Assembly: GCA_041394325.1 (NCBI GenBank)
Contig: JAWKIJ010000001.1
Coordinates: 868,001-932,000, forward strand
Length of the DNA stretch: 64,000 nt
Direction: 5' to 3'
Origin: JAWKIJ01 sp041394325
GTDB taxonomy: Bacteria; Actinomycetota; Acidimicrobiia; Acidimicrobiales; Microtrichaceae
Shown: piece by piece, positions 9,167 through 17,494 of the stretch
How positions within the stretch are numbered: the first letter of the stretch is position 1
Layout of the letters: each line of letters starts with the position of its first letter
Notes under the pieces: model-generated
Told to the model about the DNA's origin: nothing
Database searches by the model: none
The model's input: only the letters and a program-made list of their open reading frames with translations
Position numbers and translations under genes: made by a program

Positions 9167-9670
9167 ATGACCCGCTTCGAGATCGTCCCCGAACGATCGA
9201 CGGTGTGGATCGACGGCACGTCCTCGCTCCATCCGATCCGCGCCACGGCGACCGGCCTGCAGGGTTGGTTCGACCTGGCGACGACCACGCGGGGGCTTGC
9301 CGCCACGCCGTTCGTCGCCGGGGAGGTCCGAATCCCCGTGGAGTCGCTGCAGTCGGGCAACCCGCTGGTCGACAGGGAGACCCGGCGTCGGATCGACGCG
9401 AAGCACCACCCCGAGATCGTCGGAACCGTCACCGAGTCCCGTCGAACCGAGACCGGGTCGGCACGAGTGGGGGGTGTGATCGCCTTCCGCGGCGTCGAAC
9501 ACGCCGTCGAAGGCCCGCTCACGGTGCACTTCGACCACCCGGAGGTGCGGATCCGCGGCGAACAGGACTTCGACGTCCGCTGGTGGCAACTCGAACCGCC
9601 CCGGGTCGCGATGTTGCGGGTGCATCCCGACATCCATGTTCGGGTGGAGATCGTCGCCTCGGCACGGTGA
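9167..9670 (+). CDS. YceI-family lipid-binding-like protein
   Basis: A 167-residue YceI-type beta-barrel protein: it begins directly with the first strand (FEIVPERSTVWIDGTSSLH), has the VPVESLQSGN-type segment and RRIDAKHHPEIVGTV, and ends with the amphipathic C-terminal strand. YceI proteins bind isoprenoid-like lipids in a lipocalin-like cavity. Many are exported, but this copy has no signal peptide, so it is probably cytoplasmic. It follows the methyltransferase closely, which fits a small lipid-modifying unit, though that is inference. Confidence 0.8.
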   Translation: MTRFEIVPERSTVWIDGTSSLHPIRATATGLQGWFDLATTTRGLAATPFVAGEVRIPVESLQSGNPLVDRETRRRIDAKHHPEIVGTVTESRRTETGSARVGGVIAFRGVEHAVEGPLTVHFDHPEVRIRGEQDFDVRWWQLEPPRVAMLRVHPDIHVRVEIVASAR

Positions 9671-9790
9671 CCGAGGACACGGCACGGGCATCGAGAGCGT
9701 GAAGGTGCTAGATCATCGGGCCAACCCCGGCCGATCGGACCGACACGTCGTGTGCTCGGTGGACGGACCGGACGCCAGGTGGAGGAGACG

Positions 9791-10921
9791 GTGAGCAACA
9801 CGACGGTCGATCCGATCCCCAACCACATGACGGCGCAACGACCGGGTGCCGCAGTGTCGCTCGACCGGGTGACGAAGCGCTTCGACACGGCCGACGCCGT
9901 GTCCGCGCTCAGTCTCGAGATCGCCGAACGAGAGTTCCTCGTCCTCCTGGGGCCGTCGGGCTGCGGCAAGTCGACGGCGCTGCGCCTGTTGGCCGGGCTC
10001 GAGTACCCCGACGAGGGGACGATCCGAATCGACGGGGTCGACGTCACCGACCTCGAAGCCAAGGCGCGTGACATCGCGATGGTCTTCCAGAACTACGCGT
10101 TGTATCCGCACATGACGGTCCGACGGAACATCGAGTTCCCCTTGCGGAACCGGCGGGTGCCCGCCAAGGAGCGCAAGGAGCTCGTCGACCGGACCGTCGA
10201 TGCGCTGGCCTTGACCGATCTGCTCGATCGCAAGCCGGCTCAGCTCTCCGGGGGCCAGCGCCAACGCGTCGCGCTGGCACGCGCGCTCGTTCGGCGCCCC
10301 GCCGCCTTCCTCATGGACGAACCGCTCTCGAACCTCGACGCCAAGCTGCGGGTCCAGATGCGCGCCGAACTCATCGCTCTGCAACGGCGGCTCGAGACGA
10401 CCGTCGTGTACGTCACCCACGATCAGGTCGAGGCGATGACGATGGGCGAACGGATCGCGATCATGGACCACGGCGTGCTCCAGCAGGTCGGCACCCCCAC
10501 CGAGGTGTACGGACGTCCGGCGAACGCGTTCGTCGCGGGCTTCGTGGGAAGCCCGCCGATGAACCTGTTGACCGCCCACGTCGACCGGGATGGGCCCGGG
10601 GCCACCGTATCCCTCGACGGCGCTCGAGTCACCCTGCCGGTCGGCCTCGCGGAACTTCCCGCGGGCGACGTGCTCATCGGGATCCGCCCCGAGGATGCCG
10701 CGATCGAACCCGACGCGGCCTTGCGCGCCGAGGTCACCGTCGTGGAGGAGCTCGGCCACGAGCGACAGGTGGTCTGCCGGACGCCCTCCGCGGGTTCCGT
10801 CGTGGTGCGCCTCGCGACCGATGGGCCGGTGCCTCGACTCGGCGAGACCGTCGGCATCGTCGCCGCCCCCAGCGCACTGCATCTGTTCGACGCGGCCAGC
10901 GGTGATCGGATCGGTCCATGA
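9791..10921 (+). CDS. ABC importer ATPase, UgpC/MsmK/MalK type
   Basis: A 376-residue carbohydrate-importer ATPase. Walker A is GPSGCGKST, the Q-loop lies in MVFQNYALYPHMTV, the signature is LSGGQRQRVALARAL, Walker B is AAFLMDEPLSNLDAKLR and the H-loop is THDQVEA. A C-terminal TOBE/OB regulatory domain of about 110 residues follows, as in MalK and UgpC. GTG 9791 was chosen because GGAGGAGA precedes it; the first ATG-like positions downstream would cut into the fold. The stop overlaps the next ATG (ATGA). It energises the two permeases that follow. Confidence 0.93.
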   Translation: MSNTTVDPIPNHMTAQRPGAAVSLDRVTKRFDTADAVSALSLEIAEREFLVLLGPSGCGKSTALRLLAGLEYPDEGTIRIDGVDVTDLEAKARDIAMVFQNYALYPHMTVRRNIEFPLRNRRVPAKERKELVDRTVDALALTDLLDRKPAQLSGGQRQRVALARALVRRPAAFLMDEPLSNLDAKLRVQMRAELIALQRRLETTVVYVTHDQVEAMTMGERIAIMDHGVLQQVGTPTEVYGRPANAFVAGFVGSPPMNLLTAHVDRDGPGATVSLDGARVTLPVGLAELPAGDVLIGIRPEDAAIEPDAALRAEVTVVEELGHERQVVCRTPSAGSVVVRLATDGPVPRLGETVGIVAAPSALHLFDAASGDRIGP

Positions 10922-11874
10922 GCACCACCGGTGCCTCCCTCGCCGCCGATGCCGCCGACACGGTGACGGAGCAACCCCCGGTGCGACGCCGTGGACGTCG
11001 CGGCCGGGCCCGCGACGCGCTGTTGGGCTATGCGCTCATCGCCCCCGCGCTGGTCGTGTTCGGGGCGTTCGTGTTCTATCCGTTCGCGCGAAACCTCTAC
11101 CTGGGGATGTATCGCACCCCCCCGTTCCCGGGCCTCCCCAAGCGCTACGCCGCCTTCGACCAGTACGAACGCATCCTTCGCTCACCGGAGTTCCTCGGCA
11201 GCATCCGCACGACGGTGCTGTTCGTGCTCTACACGGTGCCGCCGGGCATCTTCCTGGGCATCCTCATGGCGGTGCTCGCGCATCAGCGCCTCCGTGGCAT
11301 CGCGATATTCCGCACGCTCTTCTCCTCCACACTGGCGACCTCCACCGCGGTCGCGTCCGTGATCTTCTTCACCCTGCTCAATCCCCAGGTGGGGCTGCTC
11401 ACGCACTACCTCGGTCGCGACGGAAAGCCGTCGCTGTTGCAGGAGCCGCGCTGGGCACTGATCGCCGTGGCGGCGGTGACGGTGTGGCAGAACCTCGGCC
11501 TGTCCTTCATCCTCATGTCGGCCGGGCTCGGAGCGGTCCCCGACGAGTTGCTCGAAGCCGCGGAGATCGACGGTGCCGGTTTTTGGCGCCGGTTCCGCCA
11601 CGTCGTGGTGCCGATGCTGTCCCCGATGATCTTCTTCGCGGCGGTCGTGGGTTCGATCCAGTCGTTCCAGGCGTTCGGCCAGATCGACCTGTTGACCCAG
11701 GGCGGGCCGCTCCGGGCGACCAATCTGTTGGTGTACGCGACCTACGACGCCGTGTTTCGCCAGAACAACGAGGGGAAGGCGGCGGTGTTGTCGGTGGCCT
11801 TGTTCGTCATCACCCTGTTGCTCACCCTCGTGCAGTTGAAGGTGCTGGAACGACGGGTGACCTATGAGCGCTGA
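10918..11874 (+). CDS. ABC sugar permease, MalF/UgpA type
   Basis: 318 residues with six membrane segments. A short basic cytoplasmic N-terminus (RRRGRRGRARDALLGYALI) precedes helix 1, and the permease EAA loop reads EAAEIDGAGFWRRFRHVVVP near residue 220, the coupling helix that docks on the ATPase. It overlaps the ATPase gene by 4 bases and the next permease by 11 bases, so the subunits are made in stoichiometric coupling. The substrate is not set by this subunit. Confidence 0.93.
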   Translation: MSTTGASLAADAADTVTEQPPVRRRGRRGRARDALLGYALIAPALVVFGAFVFYPFARNLYLGMYRTPPFPGLPKRYAAFDQYERILRSPEFLGSIRTTVLFVLYTVPPGIFLGILMAVLAHQRLRGIAIFRTLFSSTLATSTAVASVIFFTLLNPQVGLLTHYLGRDGKPSLLQEPRWALIAVAAVTVWQNLGLSFILMSAGLGAVPDELLEAAEIDGAGFWRRFRHVVVPMLSPMIFFAAVVGSIQSFQAFGQIDLLTQGGPLRATNLLVYATYDAVFRQNNEGKAAVLSVALFVITLLLTLVQLKVLERRVTYER

Positions 11875-12742
11875 GTCCGCCCCCGTTGCGTCGGCAGCAC
11901 CCCGGCGGCGCCGTGCCCACGGGCGCCGACTCGTTTGGGTGCTGCTGCGGTATCTGTTGTTGGCCGCGGTCGCCCTCGTCGTCGTGTTCCCCATCTACAT
12001 CACGGTCGTCAACGCGTTCCTGAACCCCGGCGAAATCGCGCACCGACCGCCCTACCTGTGGCCCCGGCGCTTCGACTTCGGCGCGTTCGGCACCGCCTGG
12101 AGCCGCGGGCACCTCGGTCGCTATCTGTTGAACAGCCTGATCGTCACGACCGTGATCGTCGCCGCCCAGGTGGCCACCTCGGTCGCGGCGGCATACGCGT
12201 TCGCCTTCCTCCGGTTTCCGTTCCGCCGGACTCTGTTCGTGGTCTTCCTCGCCACGATGATGATCCCCTTCGAGATCACCTTCTTCACCAACGAGCAGAC
12301 GATCGTTCACCTCGGCTGGTACGACAGCTACCTCGCCCTCACCGTGCCGTTCCTCGCCACCGGTTTCGGAGCGTTCCTCGTCCGACAGGCCTTCCTCTCA
12401 CTGCCGTCCGCGCTGTCCGACGCGGCCTCACTCGACGGCGCGGGGCACTGGCGTTTCGCAACGCGGGTCGCGATCCCCCTGGCTCGACCGGCGATCGCTG
12501 CCCTTGCCGTGTTCTCGTTCTTCGCGGCGTTCAACCAGTACCTCTGGCCGCTCATCGTGACCAAGGACGAACGACTCCGCACGGTCCAGATCGGGCTGCG
12601 CTATCTGCGGACCTCCGCAGTCGACCAGGTCAACGTGACCTTCGCCGGAACAGTGCTCGCGATCCTGCCCCTGCTGGTGCTGCTCATCGTGTTCCAAAAG
12701 CAGCTCGTCCGGGGGCTCACCGCCGGGGCGGTGAAGGGATGA
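11864..12742 (+). CDS. ABC sugar permease, MalG/UgpE type
   Basis: 292 residues, six membrane segments. Its EAA loop is SDAASLDGAGHWRFATRVAIP near residue 190 and a C-terminal FQKQLVRGLTAGAVKG tail is typical of MalG-like proteins. The ATG at 11864 lies inside the end of the preceding permease gene. Its own stop overlaps the start of the binding-protein gene by 4 bases. Confidence 0.93.
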   Translation: MSAESAPVASAAPRRRRAHGRRLVWVLLRYLLLAAVALVVVFPIYITVVNAFLNPGEIAHRPPYLWPRRFDFGAFGTAWSRGHLGRYLLNSLIVTTVIVAAQVATSVAAAYAFAFLRFPFRRTLFVVFLATMMIPFEITFFTNEQTIVHLGWYDSYLALTVPFLATGFGAFLVRQAFLSLPSALSDAASLDGAGHWRFATRVAIPLARPAIAALAVFSFFAAFNQYLWPLIVTKDERLRTVQIGLRYLRTSAVDQVNVTFAGTVLAILPLLVLLIVFQKQLVRGLTAGAVKG

Positions 12743-14181
12743 CGCCTCGCCACCCGACCGAGAGATCCACCCACGCGAGTCGAGCTCGCCGCGTACTTGC
12801 CGCGGCCGTCGTGGGAATCCTCCTCGCCGCGACCGTGTCGTGCACGCCCGACGACGCCCGCTACGGGACGTTCACGGCCAAGGTCGAGCCCGCCGACTGC
12901 GGACTCGCCGAGTTCGCCCGCGCGCCCAAGCCCGTGACCATCACCATGTGGCACGTACTCGCACGCAGCAGCGAGGAATGGTTGCAGCGGGTGACCCAGC
13001 GGTTCAACGAATCCCAGGGGGACGTGCGGGTACGGCTGCTGCAGCAACCCGGCTACCCCGACGAGTTCACCAAGTACAAGGCCGGCCTGACCAGCGGGGA
13101 CCTGCCCGACATCGCCACGCTCGAGGAGACCGTCGTCCAGCAGATGATCGACAGTCAGGGCAGCGTCCCGGTCCAGGCGTGTTTCGACGCCGACCACTAC
13201 GACACCTCCCCGTTCGTGCCGCGTGCGCTCGAGTACTACAAGGCCGGCGGAGTGCAGCGGGCCATGCCGTGGACGGTGTCCAATCCGATCCTGTTCTACG
13301 ACCGTGACGCCTTCCGCAAGGCCGGCCTCGACCCGGACCATCCGCCGCGTACCCTCGACGAGGTCCGGCGGGCCTCACAGGCGATCGTCCGCTCGAAGGC
13401 CGCAAAACACGGGATCTCGTTGAAGATCGCTCCGTACCTCTACGAAGTCCTCCTCGCCAAGAGCGGCGGTGAGTTGGTCGATCACGGCAACGGTCGAAAG
13501 GCTCGGGCCGACGCGACGAACCTGACGAGCCCGACGAGCCGCTCGATCTGGCGGTGGTGGCGAGAGATGGTCCGGTCCGGCCTTGCCGTGGACACCGGCG
13601 CCGATCCCAACAGCTTCGACCACCTGTTGGCCATCGCCAACCACAACGCGGCGATGACCTTCGAGGCCTCCGGTGCGATCGGTCCGATCAACGCGGTGCT
13701 CTCCTCGGGGGTGTTCGGCGAGATCCACCTCGCCACCGCTCCGTTGCCGAGCCTCCGAGGAGGGGGTGGCGTGCCGGTGGGTGACGGGGCCCTGTGGCTG
13801 TTACGTCACAGCTCGAAGGTCAAGAGGGCCGCAGCCTGGCAGTTCGTGAAGTTCCTCAGCACTGCGGAGATGTCGGCATCGTTGGCTGCCGACGGCGGCT
13901 ACGTGCCGGTCCGAAAGGATGCCGTCACCCAGCCGTTGCTGGCGGAGAAGTGGGCGGCCGAGCCCATCTACCGGACGGCCTACGACCAGCTCCTCTCCGG
14001 CCCCCTCGACACGGCGACGGTCGGTTCGCTGATCGGCGACTACCGGGCGGTCCGTGACAACGTGCGCGACGGCATGATCCGCATGCTGCGTCAAGGGGTG
14101 AGCGCGGCACGGGCGACGTCCGACGCCAAGGCGGAGGCCGACATCGCATTGCAGGAGTACAACGACCGCGTCGGCGGATAG
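12739..14181 (+). CDS. Extracellular solute-binding lipoprotein of the ABC importer (UgpB-like)
   Basis: A 480-residue receptor for the importer. A basic start and hydrophobic stretch (RRVLAAAVVGILLAATVSC) end in a lipobox cysteine near residue 34, so it is a membrane-anchored lipoprotein. The mature part starts with the family-1 binding-protein pattern ITMWHVL and includes PWTVSNPILFYDRDAFRKAGL and AAWQFVKFLST. The ATG at 12739 overlaps the permease stop (ATGA). The receptor gene is last in this operon, whereas many sugar operons place it first. Glycerol-3-phosphate, maltose-like or other oligosaccharide ligands are all possible. Confidence 0.9.
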   Translation: MTPRHPTERSTHASRARRVLAAAVVGILLAATVSCTPDDARYGTFTAKVEPADCGLAEFARAPKPVTITMWHVLARSSEEWLQRVTQRFNESQGDVRVRLLQQPGYPDEFTKYKAGLTSGDLPDIATLEETVVQQMIDSQGSVPVQACFDADHYDTSPFVPRALEYYKAGGVQRAMPWTVSNPILFYDRDAFRKAGLDPDHPPRTLDEVRRASQAIVRSKAAKHGISLKIAPYLYEVLLAKSGGELVDHGNGRKARADATNLTSPTSRSIWRWWREMVRSGLAVDTGADPNSFDHLLAIANHNAAMTFEASGAIGPINAVLSSGVFGEIHLATAPLPSLRGGGGVPVGDGALWLLRHSSKVKRAAAWQFVKFLSTAEMSASLAADGGYVPVRKDAVTQPLLAEKWAAEPIYRTAYDQLLSGPLDTATVGSLIGDYRAVRDNVRDGMIRMLRQGVSAARATSDAKAEADIALQEYNDRVGG

Positions 14182-14199
14182 CCCCGCGATCGGGTCCTC

Positions 14200-15414
14200 T
14201 CAGGTGAAGTGGAACTTCGCGCCGGTGGAGAACTTCGTGAGGGTCACATCGTCGAGCTCGGTGGCCGCGACGTCGCTGCGACGGGCCGTCCAGCGAGTGA
14301 CGGGGCCCGCGTCGGAGCCGTCGCGCTCCACCACCCAGTGACGGTCGACGCCCATGGCGATCGCGGTGAGCGCCTGATCACGCCCCCCGCGCAACGCCCC
14401 CATCCACGACTCGATCCCCGGCTCGTCGGTCGCCGGGCATTCGCGCAACGACAGCAGCACTCGATCATCGTCGACCTCCACCGACCAGTCCACGTAGGAC
14501 CGTGGCGCGAACGCGGGGTGCAGAGCGAACGCCGTGGCGACGTCGTCCGCCGTGGCTCCGAGGCCCAAGGCCGCCACCAGACGTTCGGCGGTCACCCCCG
14601 CCACCCCGGCGAACTGCCGCGCAACCGTCGTCGCCGCCTCATCGGGTGAGGTCCGTTCGGCGAGGGCGGAGGCGAACGACAAGACCAGGAGATGGCCCTG
14701 AAGCGCGATCTCCTCGATCATCGCCCGCAGGGTCGCTCTCGAGAACCGCTCGAGACGGAGATCGGCGTCGAGTGGTCCCGAGTAGTCCGCGGCGCCGTCG
14801 TCGTGGGGCCCGTCTGCGACGGCGAGCGGCAGACGACCGGCGCGGGTTTCGCCGATGAGGCCGGCTCGCACCGGCTCGGGGTTCTCCGGACCATCGGGGT
14901 CGATGGTGAGGGTCCAGGCGCAGTGCGGCAACCGGTCGGCGGGTTCACGCGGAGGACGGTGGATCGGCCGGATCGTCATGTGACGGTTGGTGGCCCACGC
15001 CGTGGCGTCGAAGGTCGGGTCCTCGATGTCATGGCACATCGCGAACACCATCTCCTCACCCATCGGCTCGACGTCCATCAACGCACCACAGTGGTCGAGT
15101 TGGAACTCCGCGTGGTGGTCGTCGTGCACGGTGAACCGGAAGTCCATGAACTCCGGTGGTGCCCCGATGTCGAGTTGCATCGCCTTGCAGGCCACCTCGA
15201 CCGTGTCACCCTCGAAGCCCAACAGCCTCTGCATCCGGGGCGTGTAGACGGGGCTCGCGCCCATCCACTCCTCGACGGCGACCTCGGTCATGACGTCGAG
15301 GCCGTGTGCGAGCACCATCGGCATTCCGGCACGGTCGATCAGGTGTCCTGCGAGCAGATACTCGCGGGCCAGGGTCGCCAACTCGTCGTGTCGGAGGTCC
15401 CCGATTGTGCGCAT
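14200..15414 (-). CDS. Conserved protein of unknown function, His/Cys motif
   Basis: 404 residues, soluble, no domain I can name with confidence. The N-terminal half has a distinctive stretch with VEEWMGASPVYTPRMQRLLG, then DDHHAEFQLDHCGALMDVE and VFAMCHDIEDPTFDATA: two cysteines and clustered histidines and acids that could bind metal or form a catalytic site. The spacing is loosely reminiscent of the aminothiazoline-carboxylate hydrolase-like fold, which is only a guess. The start is 23 bases downstream of the encapsulated-ferritin homologue on the same strand, so the two are probably one operon. Confidence 0.6.
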   Translation of the reverse strand: MRTIGDLRHDELATLAREYLLAGHLIDRAGMPMVLAHGLDVMTEVAVEEWMGASPVYTPRMQRLLGFEGDTVEVACKAMQLDIGAPPEFMDFRFTVHDDHHAEFQLDHCGALMDVEPMGEEMVFAMCHDIEDPTFDATAWATNRHMTIRPIHRPPREPADRLPHCAWTLTIDPDGPENPEPVRAGLIGETRAGRLPLAVADGPHDDGAADYSGPLDADLRLERFSRATLRAMIEEIALQGHLLVLSFASALAERTSPDEAATTVARQFAGVAGVTAERLVAALGLGATADDVATAFALHPAFAPRSYVDWSVEVDDDRVLLSLRECPATDEPGIESWMGALRGGRDQALTAIAMGVDRHWVVERDGSDAGPVTRWTARRSDVAATELDDVTLTKFSTGAKFHFT

Positions 15415-15437
15415 GGTCCTCGTGGCCCGACCGGCCT

Positions 15438-15743
15438 CTACCGGTTGGCCTCGTTCTCGGCTTCCAGGATCGGCCCGTCGCAGTGGAGGTAGGTGTCGAG
15501 CTCACCGGAGAACTTCGGATCGTGCCGACGGATCCACTCGAGCAGCATCGACGCGTGCTCCTTCTCCTCGTCCGCGTTGTGCTGCAACAACCCTTTGAGT
15601 TCGGGATCGGTGCAGGCGTCGACCCGTTGCTGGTACCAGTCGACGGCCTCGAGCTCCTCCATCAGCGACACGATCGCGCGGTGCATGTCGCGCGTCTCGG
15701 GACGCAGGTCGTCGATCGACTCGTGGTATCCCTCACTGGCCAT
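15438..15743 (-). CDS. Encapsulated-ferritin (EncFtn) family ferroxidase, no targeting tail
   Basis: A 101-residue two-helix protein matching encapsulated ferritins. The ferroxidase ligands known from Rhodospirillum rubrum EncFtn (Glu32, Glu62, His65) align with Glu30 in SLMEELEAVDWY and Glu60 and His63 in DEEKEHASM. Such proteins form ring-shaped decamers that oxidise Fe(II) and usually sit inside an encapsulin shell, reached by a C-terminal peptide. Here the protein stops at EAENEANR with no such peptide, and no shell gene is present in this window. GGAGGGAGG precedes ATG 15743. Confidence 0.88.
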   Translation of the reverse strand: MASEGYHESIDDLRPETRDMHRAIVSLMEELEAVDWYQQRVDACTDPELKGLLQHNADEEKEHASMLLEWIRRHDPKFSGELDTYLHCDGPILEAENEANR

Positions 15744-15769
15744 GTCGCCTCCCTCCTCGGTCGCGCCCG

Positions 15770-15775
15770 AGCGTA
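15770..15775 (-). promoter_or_regulatory. -10 hexamer TACGCT upstream of the EncFtn homologue
   Basis: Minus-strand TACGCT, 26 bases before ATG 15743, leaving a short leader that contains the GAGGAGGGAGG ribosome site. This gives the ferritin and the 404-residue protein their own promoter, separate from the upstream oxidase. Confidence 0.4.
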
Positions 15776-15814
15776 GGCCACCCCGAACGGGCACCGGGCC
15801 GCCCGCGCTCGGGA

Positions 15815-16996
15815 TCAGCCCACGAGGGCGTCGCGGTTCAGGTCGGCGACGTCGGTGACCCCGGTGAGCGCCATGGCCACCTTCATCTCGTTTCCGATGG
15901 TGCCGAGTACGTGGCGGACCCCGGCTCGGCCACGTGCGGCCACGGCCCATGCCCACGCCCGACCCAGTAGGCATGCGTCGGCGCCGAGGGCGAGCACCTT
16001 GACCACGTCGAGCCCGCTGCGGATACCGCCGTCGACCAGTACGGGAAGTCGTCCGGCGACGGCGTCGACCACCGCCGGGAGGGCCGAGACGGTCGAGGGG
16101 ACCGCGTCGAGCTGGCGTCCGCCGTGGTTCGACACCACCAGGCCGTCGACGCCACGATCGACCGCTTCGCGTGCGTCCTCGGGATCCAACAGTCCCTTGA
16201 GCACGATCCTGCCCTTCCAGTGCTCGCGTACCCAGGCGAGATCGTCCCAGGTGACCGTCGGATCGAACTGCGCGTCGACCCACTGCTTGAACGCGTCGGG
16301 AGTGGAAGCGCCCGGAACGGCCTTCTCGAGGTTGCCGAACGTGAGCGGCTTTCCGCCGATCGCGACGTCACGGACCCAGGCGACGTGGCGGATCAGATCC
16401 AGGACCCGCACCGCCTTCGCCACAGGCTTGAGCCTCCCACCCATCCCGTTGCGCACGTCGCGGTAGCGGGCCCCGACCACTGCAAGGTCGATCGTGAGCA
16501 CCAGCACCTCGACACCGACCGCCGCCGCCCTCGCCATGAGGTCCTCGGCGTAGCCGCGGTCACGCATCACGTAGAGCTGGAACCACGGTGGCACCGACGT
16601 CGCCCCTGCGACCTCCTCGATGCCACAGATCGACACCGTCGACTCGCAGAAGGGGACCCCCGCGGCCTCCGCGGCCTGGGCCGCCTGCACCTCGGCCCGC
16701 CGGGCGAACATCCCGCCCAGCCCGACCGGACCGAGCACGACCGGCATCGACAGGTCCTGACCGAACAGGCGGGTCGACAACGTCAGCTCCCCGACGTCGC
16801 GAAGGACCCGCTGGCGGAGGCCGAGGCGCTCGAGGTCCCCGACGTTCGCCCGCATGGTGGCCTCTTCGTAGGCGCCACCGTCTATGTAGTCGAAGAGCTG
16901 ACGTGGCAGTCGCCGACGCGCCAGCTCGCGGTAGTCGCGGACCGATGCCGGGGCGAGACCGAGCGACTGGTCACCTCGAAGACTCATGGGAGACAT
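15815..16996 (-). CDS. FMN-dependent alpha-hydroxy acid dehydrogenase/oxidase
   Basis: A 393-residue TIM-barrel flavoprotein of the lactate/glycolate/mandelate oxidase family. Visible landmarks are DYIDGGAYEE near the N-terminus, MPVVLGPVGLGG, the substrate-side WFQLYVMRDR, the flavin Lys in IVLKGLLDPEDA, the catalytic His-Arg in VVSNHGGRQLD, and VLVDGGIRSGLDVVKVLALGADA plus LLGRAWAW for phosphate binding. It oxidises an L-2-hydroxy acid to the 2-keto acid. ATG 16996 and ATG 16987 are both possible starts. Lactate is the commonest substrate, but specificity cannot be read here. Confidence 0.9.
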   Translation of the reverse strand: MSPMSLRGDQSLGLAPASVRDYRELARRRLPRQLFDYIDGGAYEEATMRANVGDLERLGLRQRVLRDVGELTLSTRLFGQDLSMPVVLGPVGLGGMFARRAEVQAAQAAEAAGVPFCESTVSICGIEEVAGATSVPPWFQLYVMRDRGYAEDLMARAAAVGVEVLVLTIDLAVVGARYRDVRNGMGGRLKPVAKAVRVLDLIRHVAWVRDVAIGGKPLTFGNLEKAVPGASTPDAFKQWVDAQFDPTVTWDDLAWVREHWKGRIVLKGLLDPEDAREAVDRGVDGLVVSNHGGRQLDAVPSTVSALPAVVDAVAGRLPVLVDGGIRSGLDVVKVLALGADACLLGRAWAWAVAARGRAGVRHVLGTIGNEMKVAMALTGVTDVADLNRDALVG

Positions 16997-17082
16997 GCTT
17001 GCACGACCAAGCTCGATCCGCCGCGCCTTCGCGAGTGGACTCGTTAGTGTCGGGCGGACGACCGCAGACAAAAGGAGCAGCC

Positions 17083-17487
17083 ATGTCCGAGCCGGTGAGC
17101 CTCTCGACGCGAGCCCAGGAGATCTTCCGCTCGAAGGCGTTCGCTCACGTCGCCGTCCCCGGATCGGGCGGCGTCCCCCACACGACTCCCGTGTGGGCCG
17201 ACGTCGACGACGACGGCAACCTCTGGTTCAACACCGCGATCGGCCGCTTCAAGGAACGGCACCTCCAACTCGGCGACCCGGTCGCCGTGTCGGCGACCGA
17301 TCCCGACAATCCCTATGAGTACTGCCAGGTCCGGGGTCACGTCGGCGAGCGGCGCACCGACGGCGCCGAGGAGGACATCGATGCACTGGCCAAAAAGTAC
17401 ATGGGAGTCGACACCTACCCACTGCGCACCGAGGGCGAACGACGCGTCACCATCGTCGTGACGCCGACGTCCACGACCGGGGTGTGA
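17083..17487 (+). CDS. PPOX-class (pyridoxamine-phosphate-oxidase-like) F420-dependent oxidoreductase
   Basis: A 134-residue split-barrel flavin/F420-binding protein. Features are the FAHVAVPGSGGVPHTTPVW opening strand pair, LWFNTAIGRFKERHL, and the conserved ALAKKYMGVDTYP helix typical of the F420-dependent subfamily of actinobacteria. A strong AAAGGAG ribosome site precedes ATG 17083. The SDR gene starts 7 bases after its stop, so both reductases are probably expressed together. The natural substrate is unknown. Confidence 0.83.
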   Translation: MSEPVSLSTRAQEIFRSKAFAHVAVPGSGGVPHTTPVWADVDDDGNLWFNTAIGRFKERHLQLGDPVAVSATDPDNPYEYCQVRGHVGERRTDGAEEDIDALAKKYMGVDTYPLRTEGERRVTIVVTPTSTTGV

Positions 17488-17494
17488 ACCACCG

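Noticed and set aside
11935..12738. Open frame extending the solute-binding protein upstream
   Set aside because: It overlaps the permease gene in another frame and would bury the lipoprotein signal peptide; ATG 12739 fits the operon overlap pattern.
14200..15414. 404-residue protein as the missing encapsulin shell of the EncFtn homologue
   Set aside because: Its length and motifs do not resemble HK97-fold encapsulins, which are about 265-300 residues for the EncFtn-associated type.
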